Below are positions 16,611 to 24,552 of a stretch of DNA of 64,000 bases, in pieces. Position 1 is the stretch's first letter; each line of letters starts with the position of its first letter. Below the pieces are notes generated by a model. The model worked only from the letters and a program-made list of their open reading frames with translations. It ran no database searches and had not been told where the DNA came from. The position numbers and the translations under genes were made by a program. The DNA comes from Nitrobacter sp. 62-23 (GTDB taxonomy: Bacteria; Pseudomonadota; Alphaproteobacteria; Rhizobiales; Xanthobacteraceae), in NCBI RefSeq assembly GCF_001897285.1, contig NZ_MKSM01000104.1, forward strand, positions 1 to 64,000. Reading direction: 5' to 3'.

Positions 16611-16722
16611 CTGGAGTCTTTCACCATTTCCATGAAACGGTGAAAGACTCCAGATTCTCGATTTGACGCGTTTTCTTCACGCGAACCGGATTCCACTTCG
16701 CCCGAAAACGCTATAGCATAGG
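16611..16722. repeat. best-preserved copy of the dispersed intergenic repeat
   Basis: A perfect 15-bp inverted repeat, CTGGAGTCTTTCACC (16611-16625) and GGTGAAAGACTCCAG (16639-16653), is followed by ATTTGACGCGTTTTC, TTCACGCGAACCGG, TCCACTTCGC and CGAAAACGCTATAGCAT. Partial copies occur near 4885, 5930, 12395 and 14845. It lies between the divergent-free same-strand genes for peroxiredoxin and formaldehyde dehydrogenase. No open frame of note is inside. Confidence 0.8.
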
Positions 16723-16757
16723 TTCGTGCGTGCATGGCGGCAACCGCAGGGCATGCC

Positions 16758-16786
16758 ATAAAAAGAAAGGGACGCCGCAGCGTCCC
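16758..16786 (-). terminator. Rho-independent terminator of the peroxiredoxin gene
   Basis: On the minus strand GGGACGCTGCGGCGTCCC folds into a stem (16769-16786) followed by TTTCTTTTTA. It begins 30 bp after the peroxiredoxin stop. Confidence 0.8.
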
Positions 16787-16816
16787 TTCATGCACACTTT
16801 CGAACTCGAGGAAGGC

Positions 16817-17479
16817 CTAGTCCTTCGGCTGCTCGACAATGCGGAAATACGGCTTCGGTGATTTCCAGCCCTTGGGGAATTTCTTGCGCGCCTCTTCCTC
16901 CGGCACCGCAGCGGAGAAGAACACGTCGTCGCCCGGTTTCCAGTCCGACGGCGTGGAGACGCCATGCTTGGCGGTGAGTTGCAGGGAGTCGATCGCGCGC
17001 AGCACTTCCTGCCAGTTGCGGCCGGTGCTCATCGGGTAGACGAAGACCAGCTTGATCTGCTTGTCAGGACCGATCACGAAGATATTGCGGACAGTCTGGT
17101 TGTCCGCCGGCGTCCGCTTGCTGACGTCGCCCGAGGTGCTGGCCGGGAGCATGCCGTAGAGCTTGGCGACGTTGAAATCGACGTCAGCGATCAACGGATA
17201 GTTCGGCGCGACGCCTTGCGTCTCCTCGATGTCCTTGGACCACAGATGATGCTTGTCGGTCGGGTCGACGCTGATGCCGATCAGCTTGACGCCGCGCTTG
17301 TCGAACTCCGGCTTGAGCCGCGCGACGGCGCCAAGCTCGGTCGTGCAGACCGGCGTAAAGTCTTTCGGGTGAGAAAAGAAAAGCCCCCAGCCGTCGCCGA
17401 GCCATTTGTGAAAGCTGATGTGGCCTTCGGTGCTCTCGGCTTCGAAGTCCGGCGCAGGCGAACCAATCGATAAAGTCAT
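16817..17479 (-). CDS. 1-Cys peroxiredoxin (Prx6-like)
   Basis: A 220-residue thiol peroxidase that reduces peroxides in the cytoplasm. The peroxidatic cysteine is in DFTPVCTTELG (Cys ~45), and the family arginine is in the downstream NQTVRN segment. The long C-terminal dimerisation part is that of the Prx6 group, and no resolving Cys is evident. The ATG at 17479 has AAGGAC at the right distance; a GTG two codons upstream is also possible. It ends at a clear terminator. Confidence 0.9.
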   Translation of the reverse strand: MTLSIGSPAPDFEAESTEGHISFHKWLGDGWGLFFSHPKDFTPVCTTELGAVARLKPEFDKRGVKLIGISVDPTDKHHLWSKDIEETQGVAPNYPLIADVDFNVAKLYGMLPASTSGDVSKRTPADNQTVRNIFVIGPDKQIKLVFVYPMSTGRNWQEVLRAIDSLQLTAKHGVSTPSDWKPGDDVFFSAAVPEEEARKKFPKGWKSPKPYFRIVEQPKD

Positions 17480-17840
17480 CGTCACGTCCTTGTGTCAATT
17501 AACGGCGGGATATGGCGAATATAGGCGGCGGGAGCAGGAAACGGAACCGGTTATGAAAAAGACAATATCTTTTTTTCCGGCAGTCGTTGCGGAGCATCTT
17601 CCTGTCGGGGCCCGGCTGATGTGACGAATTAACGCCTACGGCTTTGTGATCGAGATGCCGCGATGTTGCCGCGACCATGCCCCACGCGCGCCGGAGCGTA
17701 TTGCGATCGAGTTGAACCGCGATGCGCATCGCGGCGACGAACCGGTAGTCGGTCATTCAAGACGGCGACGGATCGTCGGATTTTAACGAACGATTCACAC
17801 CCGCGTGAAATTGATCTGATCCAGAAGTGAGACCTCCAAC
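17480..17840. other. intergenic region without convincing gene
   Basis: The 361 bp between the divergent peroxiredoxin and the hypothetical gene contain a minus-strand frame (17499-17756, 85 residues) with no ribosome-binding site or recognisable domain. Divergent promoters are expected here, but I could not place them. Confidence 0.35.
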
Positions 17841-18425
17841 ATGCCCTCCGCCATGCCTTCCGACACGTTCGCCGCCGTCGGTCCGATCGACATTTCCACC
17901 ATTGTCAGCCCGCAGGCGGTTGTCGAAGCGCTCATCACGGTGCGGGATGGCGTCATCACGGGGGAGGGACCTACCGCGCACGGCCGCATTCACTTTTCCC
18001 GCGTGCTCGATTCGACCGATACGTCCTGGTGCGAGCGGCTCCTGACGGTTGTCGCCGTGGATAACCACCCGGTGAGCCGGGAGGAGGCCGAAGCCCTGTT
18101 TGAAATCAACGATGCCGCGACCGAGCGCAGCGACGACGGGCGGTTCGACGATCTTTTTGCCAAGGCGATCGTGCACCACGCCGCGTCCGCTTCGGGTCTG
18201 CCGGTGCCGCCGCGCAGCATCGCGCTGTCGCCGGCGACCGCCATCGAGAGTTGGGCGCCGACCAGGGCAGTGGGCGTCAATATCGAAGTGCTGGAATGGA
18301 TCGCAACCCAGATGCGTGGCAAACGGCGCAGCAATCGTCATCTGATGGCGCTGGTCGCGAGCCTGATCGGGGCGGCGACCCTGCCGCTGATGCATCTCCC
18401 GAACCTTCTCGATCTCGGCATGTAG
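17841..18425 (+). CDS. conserved hypothetical protein, possibly TerB-like
   Basis: A 194-residue acidic, mostly soluble protein. A segment at ~72-115 (VSREEAEALFEIND ... RFDDLFAKAIVHH) resembles the EAE-LF-I-D / LF-KAI-H pattern of TerB-like helical domains, which is suggestive only. The C-terminus has a short hydrophobic stretch (LMALVASLIGAATLPL). An alternative ATG is four codons in (17853). It lies ~160 bp upstream of the carboxylase gene on the same strand. Confidence 0.6.
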   Translation: MPSAMPSDTFAAVGPIDISTIVSPQAVVEALITVRDGVITGEGPTAHGRIHFSRVLDSTDTSWCERLLTVVAVDNHPVSREEAEALFEINDAATERSDDGRFDDLFAKAIVHHAASASGLPVPPRSIALSPATAIESWAPTRAVGVNIEVLEWIATQMRGKRRSNRHLMALVASLIGAATLPLMHLPNLLDLGM

Positions 18426-18582
18426 GCCGCCGAGCAATCTTGCGTGGACGTTCCGGCTGAAAAGCCTTTGCTCCTGTTTTCTTTTTTCTATACGACGGAA
18501 TGGTTCGCCGCGTCCCAAGGCCAGATCGCGCACACCGTCCGCAAGACTGGACCGCGCCTCAAGGTTGCAGGTCAACAGGCAG

Positions 18583-20598
18583 ATGTTCAAACGGATACTG
18601 ATCGCCAATCGCGGCGAGATCGCCTGCCGGATCATCAAGTCGGCTCGCCGGATGGGCATCGAAACCGTAGCCGTGTATTCGGAAGCCGATCGCGACGCAC
18701 TTCACGTCCAGATGGCCGATGAGGCCGTTCTGATCGGACCGCCGCCGGCGGCCGAGAGCTATCTCGTCATCGAGAAAATCGTGGACGTCTGCCGCACGAC
18801 CGGGGCGCAGGCCGTTCATCCCGGCTACGGCTTCCTGTCGGAGCGCGAGGCGTTTGCGCGCTCGCTCGCCGACGCCGGCCTGGTTTTCATCGGGCCCAAT
18901 CCCGCCGCGATCGCCGCAATGGGCGACAAGATCGAATCCAAAAAGGCCGCGGCAAAGGCCGGGGTTTCGACCGTTCCGGGCTTCCTCGGCGTGATCGAGG
19001 ACGACCGGCACGCCGTCAGGATCGCGGACGAGATCGGCTATCCCGTGATGATCAAGGCGTCGGCGGGAGGCGGCGGGAAGGGCATGCGCATTGCGCATGC
19101 GAGCGCCGAGGTCGCCGAAGGGTTCAATCTCGCGAGGGCGGAGGCGAAGTCGTCATTCGGCGACGACCGGGTCTTTATCGAGAAGTTCATCGTCGATCCC
19201 CGCCATATCGAAATCCAGGTGCTCGGCGACAAGTATGGCAACACGATCTACCTCGGCGAGCGCGAGTGCTCGATCCAGCGGCGAAATCAGAAGGTCATCG
19301 AGGAGGCGCCGTCGCCGCTGCTCGACGAAGCCACGCGGCGCAAGATGGGCGAACAGGCCGTCGCGCTGGCTCGGGCCGTGAACTACGACTCGGCGGGCAC
19401 TGTCGAATTCGTCGCCGGCCAGGACAAGAGCTTCTACTTCCTCGAAATGAACACGCGGCTGCAGGTCGAGCATCCGGTCACGGAACTGGTCACCGGCATC
19501 GATCTGGTCGAGCAGATGATCCGCATCGCAGCCGGAGAAAAACTCCCGATCGCGCAGCAAGATGTGAAGCTGACGGGATGGGCGGTTGAATCGCGCGTCT
19601 ATGCGGAAGATCCATTCCGCGGTTTCCTGCCCTCGGTCGGCCGCCTCGTCAAATATCGTCCGCCGGCGGAAACGAACCGCGACGGCATCATCGTGCGCAA
19701 TGATACCGGCGTGTACGAGGGCGGCGAGATTTCCATTCACTACGATCCGATGATCGCCAAACTCGTGACGCACGGGCCCTCGCGCCGCGCCGCCATCGAG
19801 GCGCAGGCTCACGCGCTCGACGCGTTTTACATCGACGGCATCCGGCACAACGTTCCTTTTCTGTCGGCCCTGATGCACCATCCGCGCTGGCGCGCCGGCC
19901 ATCTCTCGACCGGCTTCATCGCCGAGGAATTCCCTAACGGATTTACGGCGCGGACACCGCAAGGCGAGACGGCGTTCAGGCTGGCCGCGGTGGCGGCTGC
20001 CATCGATCACGTGCTCGGCGAACGCAAGCGGCGGATTTCCGGCCAGATGTCCGGCCGCGTCGTCAGGCGTGAAGGTCGCCGCGCGGTCTGGCTCGGCCGC
20101 GATGAAATCCTGCTCGATGTCGCCCGCGAGGACGATGCCATCGCGATCCGCTTCGTCGGCAAGGATGGGGATTTCGGCGATGCACAGCGGCTGCTTTCGC
20201 GCTGGGTGCCGGGCCAACCGGTCTGGCAAGGTACGATCGACGACAATCCGGTCGCGATGCAGGTGAGGCCGATCGCAAACGGATTCCGGCTCGCGCATCA
20301 GGGCTTCGAGGTCGCGATCAACGTGTTCACCGAAACCGAGGCGGCGGCGGCGCGGCTGATGCCGGCGGCGACGGCGGCCGATAACGGCAAGAAGCTGCTG
20401 TGTCCGATGCCGGGCCTCGTCGTTTCGATCGCCGTGACGGAGGGACAGGAAGTCAAGGCCGGCGAGACGCTGGCGGTGATCGAAGCCATGAAGATGCAGA
20501 ACGTACTGCGGGCCGAGCAGGACGGAGTCATCAAGAAGATCGCGGCGGTCCCCGGAGCGACACTGGCGGTCGATGCGCTGGTTCTCGAATTTGCGTGA
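18583..20598 (+). CDS. pccA: acyl-CoA carboxylase alpha subunit (propionyl-CoA carboxylase type)
   Basis: A 671-residue biotin carboxylase/biotin carrier fusion. Domains in order: biotin carboxylase N-domain (FKRILIANRGEIA, 2-14), ATP-grasp with GGGGKGMR at ~165-172 and the EMNTRLQVEHPVTE catalytic segment near 290, a linker/BT domain, and a C-terminal biotinyl domain with EAMKMQ (biotin on Lys637). Length and layout fit propionyl-CoA carboxylase alpha. 3-methylcrotonyl-CoA carboxylase alpha is the main alternative. The beta subunit gene is not adjacent. ATG 18583 follows an AGGCAG; TTG 18565 is less likely. Confidence 0.88.
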   Translation: MFKRILIANRGEIACRIIKSARRMGIETVAVYSEADRDALHVQMADEAVLIGPPPAAESYLVIEKIVDVCRTTGAQAVHPGYGFLSEREAFARSLADAGLVFIGPNPAAIAAMGDKIESKKAAAKAGVSTVPGFLGVIEDDRHAVRIADEIGYPVMIKASAGGGGKGMRIAHASAEVAEGFNLARAEAKSSFGDDRVFIEKFIVDPRHIEIQVLGDKYGNTIYLGERECSIQRRNQKVIEEAPSPLLDEATRRKMGEQAVALARAVNYDSAGTVEFVAGQDKSFYFLEMNTRLQVEHPVTELVTGIDLVEQMIRIAAGEKLPIAQQDVKLTGWAVESRVYAEDPFRGFLPSVGRLVKYRPPAETNRDGIIVRNDTGVYEGGEISIHYDPMIAKLVTHGPSRRAAIEAQAHALDAFYIDGIRHNVPFLSALMHHPRWRAGHLSTGFIAEEFPNGFTARTPQGETAFRLAAVAAAIDHVLGERKRRISGQMSGRVVRREGRRAVWLGRDEILLDVAREDDAIAIRFVGKDGDFGDAQRLLSRWVPGQPVWQGTIDDNPVAMQVRPIANGFRLAHQGFEVAINVFTETEAAAARLMPAATAADNGKKLLCPMPGLVVSIAVTEGQEVKAGETLAVIEAMKMQNVLRAEQDGVIKKIAAVPGATLAVDALVLEFA

Positions 20599-20669
20599 GA
20601 CGGCGGTGTTCGCCAGTGCCTTGAAGCCTTGCCTGACCGCAGTGTGAGGTTGTCGGAAATGAAACGCTA

Positions 20670-20969
20670 ATGGACGATGTGGTTCGTCAGGTCGTGATCC
20701 GTGGCCGCGTCCAGGGCGTCGGCTTCCGCTACTGGACGATGATCGAAGCCATTCGTCTCGGCGTTGCCGGCTGGGTGCGCAACCGCCGTGACGGCAGCGT
20801 CGAGGCCTTGTTCACGGGGCAGGCCGAAGCCGTCGCCGACATGGTGGCGCGCTGCCGGAACGGACCGGAATTCGCGCGCGTCGATGCGGTCGAAGATCAG
20901 CCTGTGATGGCGGACGCCTTGAAGTTGATCCGGCCCGGCGAGCGCTTCTCACAACTTCCGACGGTGTAA
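20670..20969 (+). CDS. acyP: acylphosphatase
   Basis: A 99-residue protein with the complete acylphosphatase signature: phosphate-binding RGRVQGVGFRYW (11-22, catalytic Arg) and GWVRNRRDGSVEA (catalytic Asn). It hydrolyses acyl phosphates in the cytoplasm; the physiological substrate is usually unknown. It lies 71 bp after the carboxylase alpha gene on the same strand and may be co-transcribed. It is convergent with lipB. Confidence 0.93.
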   Translation: MDDVVRQVVIRGRVQGVGFRYWTMIEAIRLGVAGWVRNRRDGSVEALFTGQAEAVADMVARCRNGPEFARVDAVEDQPVMADALKLIRPGERFSQLPTV

Positions 20970-21026
20970 GCAGACCGACGGCGCCACGGCCTGCGACCAA
21001 GCGGTTTCGTACCAGCAACGCGGAGG

Positions 21027-21749
21027 TCAGGTGTCTTTTCCTGGCATACGCAAATCCGACCCGAACACTTCTGCGAACGCTCGCCGGAGCGCGATGTCGA
21101 CATCCGCCAGCCCGATGCGAAGGCCGAGATCGGCCAGGCTGGTGACGCCGTAGCGCGGGTCGGTGACGCCGCATGGCACGATGGCATCGAAATGTCTGAG
21201 GTCGGGTTCGACGTTGAGCGAGACGCCGTGGAACGATACCCAGCGGCGTAGCCGCACGCCGATCGCCGCGATCTTGTCCTCATGGCCCGATCCCTTGTCC
21301 GGGCGCGCCACCCAGACGCCGACCCGGTCCTGCCGCCGTTCGCCGTTGACGTCGAAAGCGCGGAGCGTGCGGATGATCCATTCCTCAAGTCCGGCGACGA
21401 ACGCCCGCACGTCGGGACGGCGACGCTTCAAGTCGAGCATGACATAGGCCACGCGCTGGCCGGGGCCGTGATAAGTCACCTGGCCGCCGCGCCCGGTCGA
21501 AAACAGCGGAAAGCGGGTCTGCAGCAGATCGCCTTCGCGCCCGCTGGTGCCGGAAGTGTAGAGCGGGGGGTGCTCCAGCAGCCAGACCAGTTCCGACGCT
21601 TCGCTCGAGGCGATCGCGGCCGCCCGTGCCTCCATGGCGGCAACAGCCTCCGGATAGAGCACCGGTGCGTCGGACAAGACCCAATCGACAGGACTGCCGG
21701 GCGAGGCTGCGAGCGGCTTCAAATCGAGAAGCTGGCGGTCATTAACCAT
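21027..21749 (-). CDS. lipB: LipB: octanoyl-[ACP]:protein octanoyltransferase
   Basis: A 240-residue cytoplasmic enzyme that transfers octanoyl from ACP to lipoyl domains as the first step of lipoate synthesis. Signature segments are [12 protein letters not shown] (~87-98), the catalytic lysine K159 in KIAAIGVR and the acyl-thioester cysteine C193 in IVPCGV. Its partner lipA is about 38 kb away in the same window. The start is 42 bp from the divergent SpoA-protein gene. Confidence 0.95.
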   Translation of the reverse strand: MVNDRQLLDLKPLAASPGSPVDWVLSDAPVLYPEAVAAMEARAAAIASSEASELVWLLEHPPLYTSGTSGREGDLLQTRFPLFSTGRGGQVTYHGPGQRVAYVMLDLKRRRPDVRAFVAGLEEWIIRTLRAFDVNGERRQDRVGVWVARPDKGSGHEDKIAAIGVRLRRWVSFHGVSLNVEPDLRHFDAIVPCGVTDPRYGVTSLADLGLRIGLADVDIALRRAFAEVFGSDLRMPGKDT

Positions 21750-21791
21750 TGTCTAACCATAACGTGGTGGTCTTGGACCGTATCAATTTGC

Positions 21792-22055
21792 ATGGTCCGT
21801 GAGTCCGTATTCGTGGCGACGCTCGATAAAGTATCTGTCGATCTCATGGTGGTCCTGGGGACCACGTCGATGCCCGTTCATCAGGTGATGCGGCTCAGCC
21901 GCGGCGCCATCATCGAACTGGACGCCACCGAGCAGGACGAGGTCAAGATCCTCGCCAACAACATGCCGGTCGCCAGCGGGGTGGTGATGGTCAACCGCAA
22001 CCGCATCGCTGTCGAAGTCAAACAGATGCTGCCAAGAACGCCAGACCGCAGATAA
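21792..22055 (+). CDS. stand-alone SpoA-domain (FliN/YscQ C-terminal) protein
   Basis: An 87-residue protein that is essentially one SpoA domain: LMVVLGTTSMPVHQVMRL, then SRGAIIELD, then NMPVASGVVMVNRNRIAVEV, the pattern of FliN and type III secretion C-ring proteins. No other flagellar or secretion genes are in the window. It is divergent from lipB. The ribosome-binding site is poor, but the domain is clear. It may be a FliN paralogue with a role apart from the motor. Confidence 0.8.
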   Translation: MVRESVFVATLDKVSVDLMVVLGTTSMPVHQVMRLSRGAIIELDATEQDEVKILANNMPVASGVVMVNRNRIAVEVKQMLPRTPDRR

Positions 22056-22279
22056 GCGCGGACTTGCGGGTCCGCAACGAACGGACCCGAGAGAGGCGGC
22101 GGGATCAAGGGCATATCCGAAATCCCTGATTCCAGTATGGTTATGGCTTCCAGGCAATACTGTTTCGAACCGTTTTGCCTCGGGGAAGAACGGTTCGCCG
22201 GGCCTTGTCCCCCCACCGTTGTTTTGTTACATCGGCGCCGTCGATCCAGTCGGGGCGCGAGCCTCGGCTTCGGTCCAAA

Positions 22280-22364
22280 GCGCTCGTGGCGGAATTGGTA
22301 GACGCGCTGCCTTGAGGTGGCAGTGAGTAACATCGTGGGGGTTCGAGTCCCTCCGAGCGCACCA
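22280..22364 (+). tRNA. tRNA-Leu (anticodon GAG)
   Basis: Acceptor GCGCTCG/CGAGCGC with discriminator A and encoded CCA. The anticodon stem CTGCC/GGCAG encloses TTGAGGT, anticodon GAG (codon CUC). The long variable arm is typical of Leu, and the T arm GGGGG TTCGAGT CCCTC is present. Confidence 0.96.
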
Positions 22365-22497
22365 ATCGCAGATTTTCCCGGCCGGGGCTTGGCGCCACGC
22401 TGGCTATCTGCCGTCCGTTGACGACAGTTCGCGTCCAAAGCCTCGCTATAGGCATCCCGCATGGCCCGAACCCACGGTGAACACTAATAAATTGACC

Positions 22498-22680
22498 GCT
22501 TTTGAGCTGCATCGCAACGTGTTGGGATGACGGCAATGGGGTCGTAAGCTGCCTTTGCCGACCTTCGAGATTTATCGGGCTGTAGTGTAGAAACGGCGGT
22601 TCTCAGCCTCGCTTGGTGCGAGTGCGGTGATCGGCGGCAATAGCGCACTATAGAGAGCATTCGGCGGGATGGCGGAAAGG
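22498..22680. repeat. direct repeat copy 1 flanking the NUDIX gene
   Basis: About 183 bp that aligns with 23391-23571 in the same orientation at an offset of about 890 bp, by eye roughly three quarters identical. Shared blocks include GCTTTT, AATGGGGTCG, ATCGGGCTGTAG and GCGGTGATCGGCGGCAATA. It ends TGGCGGAAAGG, which resembles the 3' end of the tRNA-Ser gene to which copy 2 is joined. The rest of 22365-22816 has no recognised gene. Confidence 0.75.
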
Positions 22681-22816
22681 AGACGAAGAAGGCGAGAACT
22701 ACACCTACGCTATAGCCCTATAGTTTGGGGCGAGGGCGAATGGCCATCGGGGTGGGGAGCGGACTGGCGGCCTTTGAGCGGATCCGTGAAGAAGCCGACA
22801 AGATCAGTGCCCCGCC

Positions 22817-23305
22817 TTATGAGGTAGAGATAATTTGCAGCTTTTCCGGGTATTCTCCCGAAAGGATTGGGCGGAGAAGGTCAGAGAGACCAATCGGGAA
22901 AATCAGGTCCGTGGCCTCTTCAATTTCCTGAATGCTCCACCATCGCATCCCTAAAATTTGCTGATGCTCATGCTCTGTCCACCCGTCCTTGCTAAGCTCC
23001 TCAGTCACGGAGTGGGCAACAATGAAGTGCTCCTTGAACGTTATCCCCCAAGCGCCACCCCTTATGCTATCTTCGCCATACCAGACCACCGGACCAAGGG
23101 TCACGGCGGTGATGCCCGTTTCTTCCTTGATCTCGCGAAGGGCCGTATCGGCGATAGTCTCACCTACCTCAATCCCGCCACCGGCAGTCGTCCAGCAAGG
23201 GCGATCTATCCCTGACGGGCCTGTGTTCCGGTATCGGATTAACAGAACTCTTCCCAAAGGCGAGATAAGGACTACTCGCACACGGCTTGGCGTCGAAGGT
23301 GTCAT
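22817..23305 (-). CDS. NUDIX hydrolase
   Basis: A 162-residue protein with a complete Nudix box, GGIEVGET ... LREIKEETGI (about 43-65). These enzymes hydrolyse nucleoside diphosphates linked to another group. A Trp-rich segment (MRWWSIQEIEEA) is typical of MutT-like relatives. Codon use and GC look lower than in the flanking genes. It lies between two diverged direct repeats and between tRNA-Leu and tRNA-Ser, which suggests acquisition as a small cassette. The substrate cannot be predicted. Confidence 0.88.
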   Translation of the reverse strand: MTPSTPSRVRVVLISPLGRVLLIRYRNTGPSGIDRPCWTTAGGGIEVGETIADTALREIKEETGITAVTLGPVVWYGEDSIRGGAWGITFKEHFIVAHSVTEELSKDGWTEHEHQQILGMRWWSIQEIEEATDLIFPIGLSDLLRPILSGEYPEKLQIISTS

Positions 23306-23390
23306 CTAACGGCACCGGTGAAACGTCAGGTTGTTGCGATGATCATCCTGCATGATGTGCGCGCTTGTGGTAAGAAAGAACTTAATGGCT

Positions 23391-23571
23391 GCTTTTAGGC
23401 TTCTGCACAACGTGCCGGAATGACCAAAATGGGGTCGATAGCTGCCGTCGCTGCTCAAGATATATCGGGCTGTAGCGTAAAATCGGCGGTTTACTCCCTC
23501 ACCCGATGGCAATGCGGTGATCGGCGGCAATATCGCGCTATGGAGGGCTATCGGCGGTGTTTGGCGGAAGG
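23391..23571. repeat. direct repeat copy 2, abutting tRNA-Ser
   Basis: Second copy of the ~180-bp repeat (see 22498-22680). It runs directly into the 3' end of tRNA-Ser: the final TTGGCGGAAGG block is part of the tRNA itself. The shared edge at the tRNA end is what an attachment-site duplication would look like, though no integrase was seen. Confidence 0.75.
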
Positions 23572-23651
23572 GGTGGGATTCGAACCCACGGTACCCTTGC
23601 GGGCACGCCGGTTTTCAAGACCGGTGCCTTAAACCACTCGGCCACCCTTCC
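23562..23651 (-). tRNA. tRNA-Ser (anticodon TGA)
   Basis: Acceptor GGAAGGG/CCCTTCC with discriminator G and encoded CCA. The anticodon stem CCGGT/ACCGG encloses CTTGAAA with anticodon TGA (codon UCA). The long variable arm (GCCCGCAAGGGTACC) and T arm GTGGG TTCGAAT CCCAC fit a serine tRNA. Its 3' end joins direct repeat copy 2. Confidence 0.96.
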
Positions 23652-24104
23652 ATCCCGGGAGTTGGATCGCTTAGCGCACGCCTTGGCGGAGCGCAATGCG
23701 ACGAGGTTTTTAAACAAGTGGGGTTGGCGAACATGATCCGGTCATGCTGCCCGGACTTTCCTTCAGGAAAGCCTCAACCGCTCCAATAAAATGGTATATT
23801 TCACAGTAATATGCATAGACATTTTTATTTTTACCTTGAGCCGAAGCCGCGCCCTTTGCGCCTTGTGTCGCCCGGGGGTGCAGACGTGCGCTCGCCGCTT
23901 GGGATCGATTGATAGCCGCGGGGAAAACTGACCGGGGTGCTCGTGGCGAGGTAAGATGTAATAAAGGGAGCCGACGCTACAGAACGTCAGGTATATTTGT
24001 GTTTCGTTAGGCTGGTCGCGCTAGAATTCATCCAGCGAGAGAGAGCAAGACTGCGCGCGATTATAGGTCACATTTAAATCCGAAATAATACGTTCCTGCA
24101 GACG
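23652..24104. other. 453-bp intergenic region, AT-rich in part
   Basis: No gene recognised. An AT-rich patch at about 23785-23835 (AAAATGGTATATTTCACAG, ATTTTTATTTTTACC) is far below the local GC and could hold a promoter or be foreign. The upstream region of the PilZ gene near 24070-24095 is also AT-rich. Confidence 0.4.
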
Positions 24105-24377
24105 ATGAAATCACCCATGGAAGATCGCCGCAAACATCCGCGAGTCGGAATCGACGAACCGGCTTATATTTCCGCGGGCGGGCTGAGCATGCGGTGCCGG
24201 CTCCTGAACGTATCCTCCGAGGGAGCCGCTCTCGAAGTCCCGGATCCAACTTTTGTCCCGTCGGATTTTCAGCTCATGACCGAGAAGGACCGCGTGATTC
24301 GGCGCTGCCGGGTGATCTGGATCAAGAAGAACAGGGTTGGAGTTGCTTTCGATCAGTCCGGCATGAGGGGCGGCTGA
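24105..24377 (+). CDS. PilZ-domain protein (putative c-di-GMP receptor)
   Basis: A 90-residue single PilZ domain. The RRKHPR motif (8-13) and the NVSSEGAAL segment (~36-44) correspond to the RxxxR and D/N-x-S-x-x-G c-di-GMP-binding motifs. The rest is beta-barrel-like and ends in VGVAFDQ. It stands alone, so its target is unknown. An alternative ATG lies four codons downstream (24117). Confidence 0.87.
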   Translation: MKSPMEDRRKHPRVGIDEPAYISAGGLSMRCRLLNVSSEGAALEVPDPTFVPSDFQLMTEKDRVIRRCRVIWIKKNRVGVAFDQSGMRGG

Positions 24378-24552
24378 TCATGCCGGGCAACAAGCTTTGA
24401 TTTACCACGCGTTTGGTCTTCCGCAGGCCTTCCCCATTTCCGCCGTGTTTACGCTGAGATATGTTCGCCGGCGTGATGGGGGCGTGGGCCGGATCATGCC
24501 GACCGGCGCGTGGATGCGTGGTATCGCGTCGGGGAACGGGTCTCGGGGACGG

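Noticed and set aside
17499-17756. An 85-residue minus-strand frame upstream of the peroxiredoxin gene
   Set aside because: No ribosome-binding site, no domain; the region should hold divergent promoters. It is not excluded, only unsupported.
17757-18659. A 300-residue minus-strand open frame
   Set aside because: It is opposite the hypothetical gene at 17841, which has better composition and a plausible domain pattern on the plus strand.
22141-22536. Minus-strand frame with a 'SEGLEPPRC' segment
   Set aside because: The apparent peptide comes from translating tRNA-Leu on the opposite strand.
23562-23651. Possible selenocysteine tRNA
   Set aside because: The anticodon is TGA (reads UCA), not TCA, and the acceptor stem has the normal seven pairs, so it is a serine tRNA.
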